Notes: generated from the sequence alone by a model not told the origin. A stretch of 42,238 nt of DNA from Azospirillaceae bacterium (GCA_031291675.1 JARLIO010000096.1:1-42238), one strand, 5' to 3'. Shown: positions 31,616 through 41,146, counted from the stretch's first letter. Numbers and translations: made by a program.

Positions 31616-33290
31616 AGACCTTCTCCGAGAACGGGCGGGTTCCGATCCGCGCCACGGTATCAACAAACGGCTCCCCGGCCTGGCGCTGCTCCAGATAAAC
31701 CGCAACCAGGTTTTCGACGACCGTGGCGACCTGGTCGAAAGCGACGGCGGGGCCGATGACCGCGCCCAGAGCGGCACCGGTGCCCACCTTGCCGCCGATG
31801 GTGATCTGGAAGGTTTCGACACCGTGCTTGTCGACACCAAGAATGCCGATATTGCCGACATGGTGGTGGCCGCAGGCATTGATGCAGCCACTGATCTTGA
31901 TGCTGAGATCCCCGATATTCTGCTGCTCGCCCGGACCGGAAAAGCGCGCCCCGATCTGTTGGGCCAAGGGAATCGATCGGGTATTGGCCAGGGAGCAATA
32001 ATCCAGGCCCGGACAGGCGATGATGTCCGATATCAGCCCGACATTGGCGGTCGCCAACCCAATCGGGCCCAATGCCTGCCACAGATCGAACAACGCGTCT
32101 TCGCGGACATGCGGCAGGACAAGGTTCTGGGCGTGGCTGACGCGCAGCTCGCCAAAGCTGTAGCGCGCGGCCAGATCGGCGACCGCGTCCATCTGGTCGG
32201 CGGTGAGATCGCCCGGAATGCCGCCGATCGGTTTCAGCGAAATCGTGACGCCGGCATAGCCCGGCTGACGATGGGCGGTGATGCTGGTCTCAAGCCAATG
32301 GCCGAACGCCGGCAGCTCCGGGTGGCGATCCAGGCTGCCGGAAACCGACACCGCGGCCTCGGCGAAGGGGGGCGCCGCGAAATGGTCGTTGATCGCGGCG
32401 ACGATTTCGGGGTCCAGGCGATAGCGCGGCCCCCGGATTTGGGCGAACTCCTGCTCCACCCGCTCCCGCAGGGCGGGCAGCCCGAGTTCATGGACCAGGA
32501 TCTTGATCCGCGCCTTGTAGATGTTGTCGCGACGGCCCCACTGGTTATAGACACGAAGGATCGCGTCGAGATAGGCCAGCAAATCGGCCTCCGGCAACCA
32601 GTCGCGCAGCGGCTTGCCGATAAAAGGCGTGCGTCCCAGCCCGCCACCCACGAAAACCTCGAAGCCAACGGCACCATCGGGCCCCCGTTTGGCCCGCAGG
32701 CCGACATCATGGACCTCGATCGCCGCCCGGTCGGTCAGGCTGCCGGTGATCGCGATTTTGAACTTGCGCGGCAGATAGGAGAATTCCGGATTCAAGGTCG
32801 ACCATTGACGCATGATCTCGGCATAAACCCGCGGATCAACCACCTCATCCGCGGCGGCACCGGCAAACTGGTCGGTGGTGACGTTGCGCACGCAGTTGCC
32901 GCTGGTCTGGATCGCATGCATGTCGACCTCGGCGAGTTCCCGCAGGATGTCGGGGGCTTCGGCAAGCTTGATCCAATTGAATTGCAGGTTCTGGCGCGTT
33001 GTGAAATGGCCATAGCCACGGTCATAGATCCGCGCGATCCGTGCCAGACGGTGCATCTGCCGCGATGTCAACACACCATAGGGAATGGCGATGCGCAGCA
33101 TATAACCGTGCAACTGATGATACAGGCCGTTCATCAGGCGGAGCGGTTTGAATTCATCCTCCGACAGCGTTCCGGCCAGCCGGCGCGCCACCTGGCCGCG
33201 GAACTGCTCAACCCGCTCAAAGACGAACTGGCGGTCAACATCGTCGTAGCGGTAAACACCGGCGTGGCTCTCCGAGCCCAGATGTGTCAT
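31599..33290 (-). CDS. cysI: Assimilatory sulfite reductase hemoprotein (nitrite/sulfite reductase family)
   Basis: A 563-residue sirohaem and 4Fe-4S enzyme that reduces sulfite to sulfide in cysteine synthesis. Both halves of the duplicated fold are seen. The N-terminal half has HGYMLRIAIPYGVL, GYGHFTTRQNLQFNWI and TSGNCVRNVTTDQFAG. The cluster ligands are in ACPGLDYCSLANTRS and KISGCINACGHHHVGNIG. The start MTHLGSESHAGVYRYD fits relatives, with AAGGGG before it; eight more residues upstream are open. Nitrite reductase belongs to the same family, but the DUF2849 and DUF934 neighbours point to sulfite. No CysJ-type flavoprotein gene is nearby, so ferredoxin may be the donor. Confidence 0.93.
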   Translation of the reverse strand: MTHLGSESHAGVYRYDDVDRQFVFERVEQFRGQVARRLAGTLSEDEFKPLRLMNGLYHQLHGYMLRIAIPYGVLTSRQMHRLARIARIYDRGYGHFTTRQNLQFNWIKLAEAPDILRELAEVDMHAIQTSGNCVRNVTTDQFAGAAADEVVDPRVYAEIMRQWSTLNPEFSYLPRKFKIAITGSLTDRAAIEVHDVGLRAKRGPDGAVGFEVFVGGGLGRTPFIGKPLRDWLPEADLLAYLDAILRVYNQWGRRDNIYKARIKILVHELGLPALRERVEQEFAQIRGPRYRLDPEIVAAINDHFAAPPFAEAAVSVSGSLDRHPELPAFGHWLETSITAHRQPGYAGVTISLKPIGGIPGDLTADQMDAVADLAARYSFGELRVSHAQNLVLPHVREDALFDLWQALGPIGLATANVGLISDIIACPGLDYCSLANTRSIPLAQQIGARFSGPGEQQNIGDLSIKISGCINACGHHHVGNIGILGVDKHGVETFQITIGGKVGTGAALGAVIGPAVAFDQVATVVENLVAVYLEQRQAGEPFVDTVARIGTRPFSEKVYGIAA

Positions 33291-33351
33291 TGCGGAAATC
33301 CCCTTCAAAACCACGCCCGGAAAAAGCGTTCCTGGAACCAGATGCGCCGGA

Positions 33352-33654
33352 TCAGGCGGGACGGCGATCGATTGCCAGCCCCAGATCCGAGCGCACGCTC
33401 GGCCCCCGGGCCCTGATCTGTTCGCGATAGCGAACCGGGAACGGCCCCTCGCGATTCGTCGTGACCTCGATCACATAGGGATCGACGACAAATCCGGTTC
33501 CCCCCCTGGCCTTCACCGCCCGCAGCACCGTCTCAGCCGAAACGTCATCAAACACCGCGGCATCGGCGATCCGTTCCACCCAGTTTTCATCGGGCCCGAC
33601 CCAGATCGTAACCCCATCCTGGACCCGATTGGCCGTAATTGCCTTCGATGCCAT
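33352..33654 (-). CDS. DUF2849 protein of the sulfite reductase operon
   Basis: A 100-residue member of DUF2849, with ITANRVQDGVTIWVG near the start and VVDPYVIEV and GPFPVRYREQIRARGPSVR near the end. This family is found mainly in Alphaproteobacteria directly upstream of cysI and has no known activity. An ATG six bases upstream (33660) is equally possible. It is the first gene of the operon; the gap to cysI is 61 bases. The C-terminal RYREQIRARGPSVR segment is the most conserved part. Confidence 0.82.
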   Translation of the reverse strand: MASKAITANRVQDGVTIWVGPDENWVERIADAAVFDDVSAETVLRAVKARGGTGFVVDPYVIEVTTNREGPFPVRYREQIRARGPSVRSDLGLAIDRRPA

Positions 33655-33660
33655 CGTCAT

Positions 33661-34297
33661 CGCTTCTTCTTGAACACGGTTTGCAGATCCCGGCGCCGCC
33701 ACGATCGGACCGCATATCCGACCCCGATGAACCCCGTCCAATCACCGGAAACGTCATATAACGCCGCCAAATCCGCCCCACAAGGGGATTTCGCCCGAAA
33801 TACCCGTTTTACCGTCACAGCATCACGGATATAACAATATCTGTTTGTTATTTTTGGCACCGGTCCATCCCGGCGATACCGGCACCACCCGGCAGATTGC
33901 TCCCGGCAAATTCTGCCGAAGGGCCGATCTTGCAACCGGCCCCACGACCAAATCCGCGACCACGGCACCGGGAACGCTCCCGGTCCCGCCGCCCCGCCCC
34001 GGCGACGGCGGCTGGCCCATGACTTGCAACCGCACGATCTGGTCATCGATGTGCCTCAGCGCGATACAACCGACAGTGCCGGAGGCCCAACCGGGATCCC
34101 CTTCGCGGAACGACGACGGAGCGAGCAATGACGAATGACGGCAGGGCCGTCACCAACGTCCCCCGCTGGGCGCGGGGACGGGCAACAAGCCAACCGGCGA
34201 CGCGCGGGCTCGTCGGCTCGCTATGGTATGGCCGCGGCCGAAGCCCCGATTCCCCGGGATGCCGCGGCGCGGATCGGGCCGCGGGAGGATGGCTGCC
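33661..34297. other. Divergent promoter region between DUF2849-cysI and flgE-like gene
   Basis: About 640 bases with no gene I can support. An AT-rich stretch at 33825-33860 includes ATAACA...TGTTAT, which could carry a promoter or an operator for the sulfur operon. The rest is GC-rich and holds only open frames without family character. Confidence 0.4.
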
Positions 34298-35545
34298 ATG
34301 AGCATGAGTTCGATCATCAATATTGGCGTCAATGGTCTGAATGCCCAGAGCGACTATCTGACCAATATCGCCAACAACGTCACCAATGTCGACACCACCG
34401 GCTACAAGGCGACAACGACCTCGTTCGCCGACCTGGTGAACGGGACCACGTCAGGCGCAACCGTGTCGGGCAACGCCACCGGAACCGGATCCGGCGTCAC
34501 GGCCACAAGCCACAGCAGCCTCAGCACCCAGGGCTCGATCACCACCACCAGCAGCAGCCTTGATGTTGCGATCTCGGGTAGCGGCCTGTTCCAGGTCCAG
34601 TCTGCCGATCAGACGACGTCACCGGGCACCTATTACACCCGGGACGGCCAGTTTCAAGTCGCGACGGCGTCGGGAAAGAGTGGCCTCTACCTGCAAACCG
34701 AAAGTGGCATGCTGGTTGACGGCACCGCGGCCAATGGTTCCGGGAGCGCCAGTCCGATCGAAATCTCCAGTTACGGCATCATGCCGCAACAGGCGACCAC
34801 CAGTGCGACGCTGACCGCCGATGTCTCCTCGACAACCGGCGCGGTCAGCATGAGTTTCAGCATGACCGACTATGGCACCGATTCGATCCCCTCGGATCAG
34901 GCGTCGCAGCAGAGTTACCTGACCAGTTACCAGGCCGCCAACGGCAGTGGAAGCCTGCCCACCGCCACAACGTCGACGGTCACGGGGACCCTCGCCCGCG
35001 ATTCCAGTGGCAACTGGACGATTACCGCGAACGGCACCACGGAATCCGTCACGCCGGGAACCAGCTTCACGATTCCGGGGACGTCGGTCACCACCACGCT
35101 GTCGCAAAGCGTGGCGTCGAGCAACACCAACTCGGTCGCGGTGTCCGCCAATGGCTCGGCACGGGGGAGCGGGGCCAGTTACTCGATCAACAGTAGCGGC
35201 GACGTCGTGGCCAGCTACAGCAACGGTAAGTCGCAAGTGCTGGCCAACATCCCGGTGTTCACGGCGGCCAATGTCAACGGCATGTCGGAAACCAGCGGGG
35301 GCCTTTACCAGGCGACCACGGCCAGCGGGACCATGACCCAGCAAGCCCTGGCCGGATCGGGAGCCGCAAGTGCGACCGGTTCAACCCTCGGCACCACCCT
35401 GGACACCTCGTCCCTGGAATCGTCGAACACCGACCTCGCCACCGAACTGACGAACATGATCGTCGCGCAACGTGCCTATAGTGCGGCGTCGAAGATTGTC
35501 ACCACCGCGGACTCGATGATGTCGACCTTGTTCCAGACCCGTTAA
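34298..35545 (+). CDS. flgE: Flagellar hook-type protein, FlgE-like
   Basis: A 415-residue protein of the flagellar rod/hook/axial family. The N-terminus INIGVNGLNAQSDYLTNIAN with NVTNVDTTGYKA and the C-terminus LESSNTDLATELTNMIVAQR then AYSAASKIVTTADSM are the coiled-coil-forming ends of hook proteins. The middle is rich in Ser, Thr and Gly and has no cysteine. It polymerises as the flexible hook outside the cell and is exported by the flagellar type III system, so it lacks a signal peptide. GGGAGG lies nine bases before ATG 34298. No other flagellar gene is in the window. FlgF or FlgG would be shorter. Confidence 0.82.
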   Translation: MSMSSIINIGVNGLNAQSDYLTNIANNVTNVDTTGYKATTTSFADLVNGTTSGATVSGNATGTGSGVTATSHSSLSTQGSITTTSSSLDVAISGSGLFQVQSADQTTSPGTYYTRDGQFQVATASGKSGLYLQTESGMLVDGTAANGSGSASPIEISSYGIMPQQATTSATLTADVSSTTGAVSMSFSMTDYGTDSIPSDQASQQSYLTSYQAANGSGSLPTATTSTVTGTLARDSSGNWTITANGTTESVTPGTSFTIPGTSVTTTLSQSVASSNTNSVAVSANGSARGSGASYSINSSGDVVASYSNGKSQVLANIPVFTAANVNGMSETSGGLYQATTASGTMTQQALAGSGAASATGSTLGTTLDTSSLESSNTDLATELTNMIVAQRAYSAASKIVTTADSMMSTLFQTR

Positions 35546-35631
35546 AGCCTGTTCGGACCATGGAGGTTCCGGTTGGCCGTCAAAAATACGACAAAAAAAG
35601 ACCGGGTGAGGTTTCCGATCCAACGTGATCG
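35546..35631 (-). repeat. Dispersed palindromic intergenic element, copy B (opposite orientation)
   Basis: Read on the minus strand it matches copy A over about 85 bases (CGATCACGTTGGATCGGAAA, TTTTGTCGTATTTT, CCAACCGGAA), but the left arm of the large stem is not kept. It starts directly after the flgE-like stop codon. Confidence 0.7.
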
Positions 35632-35893
35632 AAGACCGCGCCCGCGTTTCGTTCCCGACGGCGACCCCGAACGCCACGCGGGAACCACCATCACACCCAT
35701 GACCCGGTTGGAACCCAGGATGAGCCTTCCCGATTATCTATTTTTCTGACTCAGGAAGCCTGGGACAGACGAACAACTCAGACAGCTCAGCCTCGCTATT
35801 AACCCGCATTGAGGATGGCGTGCTGGTCTTTGCCTCCCATTGGCCCATCGTATTCGCCAATGAATCACGTTCTCGACGGCCCCCGTAGCGTGT
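35632..35893. other. Intergenic, no gene seen
   Basis: Between two converging genes. No open frame with family character and no clear terminator was found. Confidence 0.35.
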
Positions 35894-37417
35894 TTATTTT
35901 CCGACGGCCCTCACCGCCTGCTCATAGGCGGTATTGATTTCGATAAGTTTCTGGTTCGCGAAAATCTCGAAGTCTGGCCCCAGGTTCTCCACCCCTTTAA
36001 TGCGGTCCGGATGATATTGCTTCGCCAGTTTGTTTCTCGCTGCGGTGATGTCCGCTTTGGTGGCGTTGGGGGAAACGCCGAGAACATCATGCCAGGGACG
36101 AGGTCCCGGTGGCGGGGTCGTAGATCCAGGCTGGTGGCGCGATCCACCTCCGCCGTTCGATGCGCGGTCCTCCGATGCCGACGACTCTTGTTGCCTCCTG
36201 TCCGATGTCCCGAACAGCACGTTGAACGCAGCCAGGGTACTCTCGCAGTCCGGTTGCCGCATTCCGCCCAACTGCCACCTGAGCTCAGCGCGCAAATGGA
36301 TCTCGATCCCCCATCGCAGAACCTCAAAGACCTGTCGATTGTCCTTGAATCGAAAATCTCGATCGCCGGATTTGGTCGCGTGTATCCACGACTTCCCGTA
36401 AATGACATCCCCTTTCCTCGGCGAGAACATCTGCTCGGTATATTGGAAGGCGGTTGCGGACAAGGATGCGGTTTCGGCCGTCGAGCCAACACCCCCAATC
36501 TCCGTCCAGTATCGTCTGGGCGTGATCAGCAGTCGCCGCACCCCACTGTCGATAACTAGAAACGGCTGCGGAGCCGAAATCCCCCTGTAGCAGGTCGCAA
36601 CCCGGAGGAGGAACTTGCCCGGATGGTTCACATGGCAAGCGCTTCCAAGTTTGGCGACCTGCCGCGCCGCTTCCAGAAAATTCGGTGTTGTCAGAAAATA
36701 GCCTTGATCCAGCCTGGCGTGACCATACATCGCACCGACCAACAGCATCGACAAAATGCCGACCCAGACGAACATAACGCCGCCGGGCGATGTGATCGCC
36801 AGAATCACCGACATCACGGCGATGGCGACGATATACGACTTACGCCTGCTTCTCCGTTGAAGAGCAATGATCACCACCTGGTTGGGATCCGCATCGCGTG
36901 GCCCCTTCAACGCGCGGAAAAATGGCGCCGCAGACAGAAGGAAAAAAGCCAGAGGGAGCAAGACTACCGGCATCCCTTCGGATCGTCCTCCTTGGGAAGA
37001 TGGAATCTGGCTTGTGACCAAAGGGGCAGTTCCCGTGGCAGGCGCGGTACGGACTACCGGTGGAGGTTGAGCGCTCGCCTTCGGCTGAGGCTCCTGGTTG
37101 GCCGCGGAAGGCTTCCGGTCCTCCTGATGCAGTTTGGAAGAACCCTCGGGACTGGTCGCCGGGGCAGGCACCGACAAGGCTGGCTGGTTATTGGGAACCA
37201 CCGGTACCTTACGCCATGGAACTTTGCATAACTTGACGTATGGCGCATACCCCGGCGGATCGCTGCAATAGGCATAGAATTGGGACTCGGTCTGCTGTGC
37301 GATGCCGGATGAGCCCAATCCGGCGCAGATCACTGCCACGATCATCGCCGTTACACACAGTGGTAAGGCTCTCACTCCGATCCCCAGTCCGAAAAACACC
37401 CTTCTACCCTTCACCAT
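35894..37417 (-). CDS. Membrane-anchored protein with N-terminal Cys motif and C-terminal J domain
   Basis: A 507-residue protein. It starts with a signal-like hydrophobic helix (residues 15-35). A periplasmic motif FYAYCSDPPGYAPYVKLC follows, then a Pro/Ala/Gln-rich linker and about three transmembrane helices (residues 150-240). A cytoplasmic region of about 190 residues leads to a J domain (PWHDVLGVSPNATKADITAA ... YHPDRIKG, residues 440-505) with the essential HPD that stimulates Hsp70/DnaK. AGGTG precedes ATG 37417. No DnaK, GrpE or Zn-finger region is present. It probably recruits DnaK to a membrane site and may sense something outside through the Cys motif, which it shares with the secreted protein at 2368-3225. 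I know no named relative. Confidence 0.7.
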   Translation of the reverse strand: MVKGRRVFFGLGIGVRALPLCVTAMIVAVICAGLGSSGIAQQTESQFYAYCSDPPGYAPYVKLCKVPWRKVPVVPNNQPALSVPAPATSPEGSSKLHQEDRKPSAANQEPQPKASAQPPPVVRTAPATGTAPLVTSQIPSSQGGRSEGMPVVLLPLAFFLLSAAPFFRALKGPRDADPNQVVIIALQRRSRRKSYIVAIAVMSVILAITSPGGVMFVWVGILSMLLVGAMYGHARLDQGYFLTTPNFLEAARQVAKLGSACHVNHPGKFLLRVATCYRGISAPQPFLVIDSGVRRLLITPRRYWTEIGGVGSTAETASLSATAFQYTEQMFSPRKGDVIYGKSWIHATKSGDRDFRFKDNRQVFEVLRWGIEIHLRAELRWQLGGMRQPDCESTLAAFNVLFGTSDRRQQESSASEDRASNGGGGSRHQPGSTTPPPGPRPWHDVLGVSPNATKADITAARNKLAKQYHPDRIKGVENLGPDFEIFANQKLIEINTAYEQAVRAVGK

Positions 37418-37919
37418 ATGCCACACCTGCCAGCTAACCGCCAGGATCCATATACAACTCATCCGATCGGGAGTTTTGCCATTACCCGGACGATGCTCCC
37501 GGAACGACTTCGCCAAAAAATTCAGCTACAACGACATAAGCGGCCGAGTGACAGCCCGGCACCGCGGCGTTACCCGCAGCATCGTTCAAAACGATGTGTC
37601 CGGATCGAGGCTCCGGGCCTGACGTGGCCACAGCCGGCCGATCTCAGTGACGATTTGCTTGAACAGCGGCTTTTCAAGTGCGCCGATTTCGAGCCGGGCG
37701 TTCCGGCGGCGAAGCGAACCGGATTGGGCGATCGCGGCGGTCTGTATGGAGGACTCTGAGTTAGTTTTCGTCGCTACCGATTCCGGAGGACCTAATTGCA
37801 CAAGGGGAACCCTTGACCCGGTTGGAATTGACTGGCAGTTTTGGCCGGGTTGGATTATCGGGTGCTCCGAGACGGTCGGTTGCTGTCGATGTTTTTCGAT
37901 GATCGGTAGGCCAAGGTCA
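37418..37919. other. Divergent promoter region between J-protein gene and tolC-like gene
   Basis: About 500 bases without a supportable gene. The stretch 37806-37860 has several TTGACC/TTGACT-like boxes that could serve the tolC-like gene. Confidence 0.35.
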
Positions 37920-39368
37920 ATGTCCCAGGTGCCGTCACTGGAAGCCACGGAAGTTCTGCGGGCGTTATGCGCCCCGGCGGGCCAGCGTCGCCGGACCTGG
38001 ATCGGTCGGATGGTTTGGGCTGCCGTCGGCCTTGCCGCCATCGTCGGGCAGGGCGCCGCGGCGCAGACGCTCGAACAGGCGCTGAGCGAAGCCTACAACA
38101 CCAACCCGACCCTGCAGGAGCAGCGGGCCCAGGCGAATGTTGTCGACGAGCAAGTGACCCAGGCCCGCGCCGGATACCGGCCGAGCGCCACCGCCACCGG
38201 CTCGGTCGGTGGGGCCTATGCCGCCTCTCACGGACCGACAGGCTCCGGCGCGACCGAAAACTATCGGACCGACTTGGCGCAGGGCAGCAGCGGCGTCACC
38301 GTCAGTCAACCGCTTTATCGCGGCGGGGCGACCAACGCCGCGGTGCGCGGCGCCGAGGACCAGGTTCAGGCGCAACGGGCGACCTTGCTCTCGACCGAGG
38401 AACAGGTGCTGCTGCAGGGTGCCACCGCTTATCTTGATGTCGTTCGCGACCAGGCGATCCTCGATCTCGACCGCAGCGACGAACAGGTCCTGCGCCACCA
38501 GTTGGAACAGACCACGGCCCAGTTTCAGGTCGGCCAGCTGACCCGGACCGATGTCAGTCAGGCGCAATCGCGTCTCGCCGGGGCCATCGCAACACGGACC
38601 CAGGCGGAAGGCACCCTCGCCAACAGCCGGGCGACGTTTCGTCAGGTCATCGGCCGGCAGCCGGGCAAGCTGGCCGCCCCCCAGACCGATCTGCATCTGC
38701 CCGGCTCGCTCGACGAGGCGCTCAGCCGCGCCGATGCCGATAACCCGGTCATTATCACAGCGCAATTTAATGAAGCCGCGGCACGCGATCAGATCGATCA
38801 GTTTCTCGGCCAGTTGATGCCGCAAGCGACGGCCAATTCGAGCGTCAGCCGCACCTGGAACGCCTCCTACACCTCGCAGCGCCAGGATACCGCGGTGGTC
38901 GCGCTTCAGGTCACGGTGCCGATCTTCGACGGCGGCGCGACATCGTCACGCGTCCGCCAGGCCCGGAGCACCGACGATCAAAAGCGCATCCAGATCGAGG
39001 ACTTCCGTCGCCAGGTGGCACAGACAACCACCGCGGCGTGGTCGGCCCTGACGACCGCCCGCGCCAACATTGACTCCTACCGGAGTCAGGTCCGCGCCAC
39101 CGACATCGCGCTGGCAGGGGTTCGGCAGGAAGCGGCGGTCGGAACGCGCACCGTGCTCGATATTCTCAATGCCGAGCAGGAATCCCTCGCGGCCCAGGTC
39201 GCCCTGGTCGGCGCTCAACATGATGAGTTGGTCGCGGAATTCCAGGTTCTGTACGCCGCCGGTGCCCTGACCGCACGCCAACTGAGCCTGCCGGTCACGC
39301 TCTATGACGTCGAGAGCCATTATCAGGCGGTGCGCAACCAATGGCGCGGCACGACGGTCGGGAACTGA
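37920..39368 (+). CDS. tolC: TolC-family outer-membrane efflux protein
   Basis: The 482-residue product has an N-terminal signal peptide (WIGRMVWAAVGLAAIVGQGAAA) and the duplicated TolC pattern: TLEQALSEAYNTNPTLQEQR, GVTVSQPLYRGG, GRQPGKLAAP, and in the second half LQVTVPIFDGGATSSRVRQA and GTRTVLDILNAEQESLAAQ. It makes the trimeric channel-tunnel for type I secretion or RND efflux. ATG 37920 is chosen because it gives a normal signal peptide; 91 further residues are open upstream but lack family character. No inner-membrane pump or adaptor gene is adjacent, so it is probably a shared outer-membrane exit. Confidence 0.88.
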   Translation: MSQVPSLEATEVLRALCAPAGQRRRTWIGRMVWAAVGLAAIVGQGAAAQTLEQALSEAYNTNPTLQEQRAQANVVDEQVTQARAGYRPSATATGSVGGAYAASHGPTGSGATENYRTDLAQGSSGVTVSQPLYRGGATNAAVRGAEDQVQAQRATLLSTEEQVLLQGATAYLDVVRDQAILDLDRSDEQVLRHQLEQTTAQFQVGQLTRTDVSQAQSRLAGAIATRTQAEGTLANSRATFRQVIGRQPGKLAAPQTDLHLPGSLDEALSRADADNPVIITAQFNEAAARDQIDQFLGQLMPQATANSSVSRTWNASYTSQRQDTAVVALQVTVPIFDGGATSSRVRQARSTDDQKRIQIEDFRRQVAQTTTAAWSALTTARANIDSYRSQVRATDIALAGVRQEAAVGTRTVLDILNAEQESLAAQVALVGAQHDELVAEFQVLYAAGALTARQLSLPVTLYDVESHYQAVRNQWRGTTVGN

Positions 39369-39386
39369 TCGCGCTCGGCCGCGGGA

Positions 39387-39833
39387 TCAGGTCTTCCACG
39401 TCGCGCTCAGGACCGCAATGATCCGCTCGCGCAGCTTGTCCGGCCGGACCGGCTTCAGCAGGAACCCGGCGATGCCCGCCGCCCGGGCCCGTTCCACGAT
39501 TTTCACGTCCGATTGACCGCTCAGAAACAGCACCGGGACCGTTGCCGCCGTCGCCGGCAGGTCGTCTTCCTGCGGACTGTCTTCGACGCGGCCAGCCCGC
39601 AGCCGTTCCAGGAAGCCTAGACCATCCATCGGCTCCATGCGGATGTCGCTGATGACCAGGTCGATTGAATGCTGCTGGAGCAACCGCAACGCGGCCAACC
39701 CATCCGCGGCCTCGAAGACGGCGGCAAACCCGAATTTCTTCAGCACGCCCCTGACCAGCGAGCGGGTGAAGCTATCATCCTCGATCAGCAGAACCGACAT
39801 CCGGTCGAATGGCAGGTCGGAACTTGATGGCAT
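39387..39833 (-). CDS. Single-domain response regulator (CheY-like receiver)
   Basis: A 148-residue receiver domain without an output domain. Acidic pair Asp19-Asp20 (LLIEDD), phospho-acceptor Asp63 (LVISDIRMEP), Ser105 (LFLSG) and Lys127 (LLKPV) are all present. An insert of about 20 residues rich in Asp and Glu (RAGRVEDSPQEDD) sits before strand 4, which is unusual for CheY. No kinase gene is adjacent. It could signal by protein contact, as CheY- or DivK-type regulators do. The start at 39833 leaves ten residues before the core; ATG 39800 is an alternative. Confidence 0.85.
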   Translation of the reverse strand: MPSSSDLPFDRMSVLLIEDDSFTRSLVRGVLKKFGFAAVFEAADGLAALRLLQQHSIDLVISDIRMEPMDGLGFLERLRAGRVEDSPQEDDLPATAATVPVLFLSGQSDVKIVERARAAGIAGFLLKPVRPDKLRERIIAVLSATWKT

Positions 39834-40894
39834 GGCGTTTCTCACTCTGTAGCAGATCAACGGCGTCCCAACATCACCGCCGCATCATGGGTCCCATCCC
39901 GGGCGCAACCGGCGGCGGCGGCGGCGCTCCCTGTGGGGCCAAATCACGATAAGCACGCCGCCGCGGACACCATGCGGAAAGGCGAGCTAGCGCAAACCAT
40001 TATGTCGGATTAGAGCTTCCGCACAAAGAGATGCTTGGGCGCACCCTGGACGACTCCGACCGAATGTTTAGGGCGAAGTGGCCGTCCGGTAACATTGATC
40101 AACGCCATCGGCCGGAAATGCTCACGACGTTTGGCGGCACGTCCTATGAACGGCCTTGGCTCTTGTCCCAGGACGCAACATTATTGTCAAGGAAAGCTCT
40201 CACATGGCGGATTTGCTGATCCATGACGCGTGTGAACCGGCCGAGTTCGTCGAAGTCGATCACTTTGCGCACCATCGAAACCATTGGCACCGACATCGCC
40301 GGTGACGGCATCCCGGCATCCCGGTATCGGGCGTCGCTTCGGCAGCCGGAGCGACAACAGTCTTGAGCGGCCGACCGCGTCCGCGTCCCGGGAGGGAACG
40401 TGTCGGCGCCATGGCCCCCTCGCGGAGGGGGGGCCAAATGCCTGGTGTCGGTTCGCCGCGAGACGCGCTCGCCACAGCCATGTCAAAATAGAGGCGGGTT
40501 CGGGGTTCACCCCGAGCGGGTGCGGGCGGCAGCCCGCGGGCCGACAGCCAAAATGAGAAGGGCTGAGGCGGGACAAAACGGGTGGCGGGGGGCTGAAAGA
40601 GAAGGTACGATGCCCGGCATGCGCGGTGAGCGCTCATGTTGCGACCAAAAAGCCGGTGGCGGCGTTGGAATTCGATGGGGTGGCGCACCGTATCGCCTGC
40701 CGTTTTCCGAAAAACTTCTTGTATTCCAAGCGGCAGCGGACCAAGTTACGCTTGTCGATGGACGGTTCGATAATTTGGTTTTGTGTTTCTTGAACGGGGC
40801 ACAAAGTCAAAGATGTTCTTGCCTGGAAAATGCGGTTTAGACGGCCATCGGCTTCGAAGGCAAGCAAAATCTACGTTTTTGAAAGGGGTTTCCC
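39834..40894. other. Long intergenic stretch, no firm gene
   Basis: About 1 kb. It has a GGC-repeat run near 39911-39927, a partial MITE-like repeat, and a minus-strand frame ending at 40144 (about 50 residues from 40296) with no RBS or family. The last 200 bases are AT-richer and form the upstream region of the cold-shock gene. Confidence 0.4.
40482..40565 (+). repeat. MITE-like repeat, copy 3 (right half only)
   Basis: Matches the right half of copy 1 from GTCAAAATAGAGG through the two short hairpins to CAAAATGAGAAGGGCTG. The left half with GGTTCTCATTTTG is missing. Confidence 0.8.
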
Positions 40895-41107
40895 ATGACG
40901 ACGGGGACCGTAAAGTGGTTTAACGTCCAGAAGGGCTTCGGCTTCATTGCTCCGGATGACGGCGGCAACGATGCTTTTGTCCATATCAGCGCTGTAGAGC
41001 GTGCCGGCCTCAGCGATCTGCGGGAAGGCCAAAAGGTTGGTTTTGAGCTGGTATCTGACCGCAAGAGCGGCAAGATGTCGGCAGACAATCTTAAGGCTCT
41101 GGACTGA
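40895..41107 (+). CDS. Cold-shock protein, CspA family
   Basis: A 70-residue single cold-shock domain that binds single-stranded RNA and DNA. RNP1 ([10 protein letters not shown]) and RNP2 (DAFVHIS) are complete, preceded by [10 protein letters not shown]. Length is standard. GAAAGGGG stands six bases before the ATG. The AT-richer stretch upstream (about 40690-40890) could be a long 5' leader of the kind that makes cspA mRNAs temperature-responsive; this is not proven here. The window does not show which of several paralogues it is. Confidence 0.93.
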   Translation: MTTGTVKWFNVQKGFGFIAPDDGGNDAFVHISAVERAGLSDLREGQKVGFELVSDRKSGKMSADNLKALD

Positions 41108-41114
41108 ATGTGTT

Positions 41115-41146
41115 GTCGGCGGCTTGGAGCTTCCAAAGCTGCCGAC
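41115..41146 (+). terminator. Hairpin after the cold-shock gene
   Basis: GTCGGC and GCCGAC close a stem whose inner part GCTTGGA / TCCAAAGC also pairs with one bulge, starting seven bases after the csp stop codon. The T-run is poor. Confidence 0.55.

Noticed and set aside
31467-33416. 649-codon open frame on the plus strand
   Set aside because: Shadow of cysI and its neighbours; no domain seen.
40144-40296. Minus-strand 50-residue frame
   Set aside because: Looks helical and plausible but has no ribosome binding site, no family, and lies next to a repeat; not enough support.
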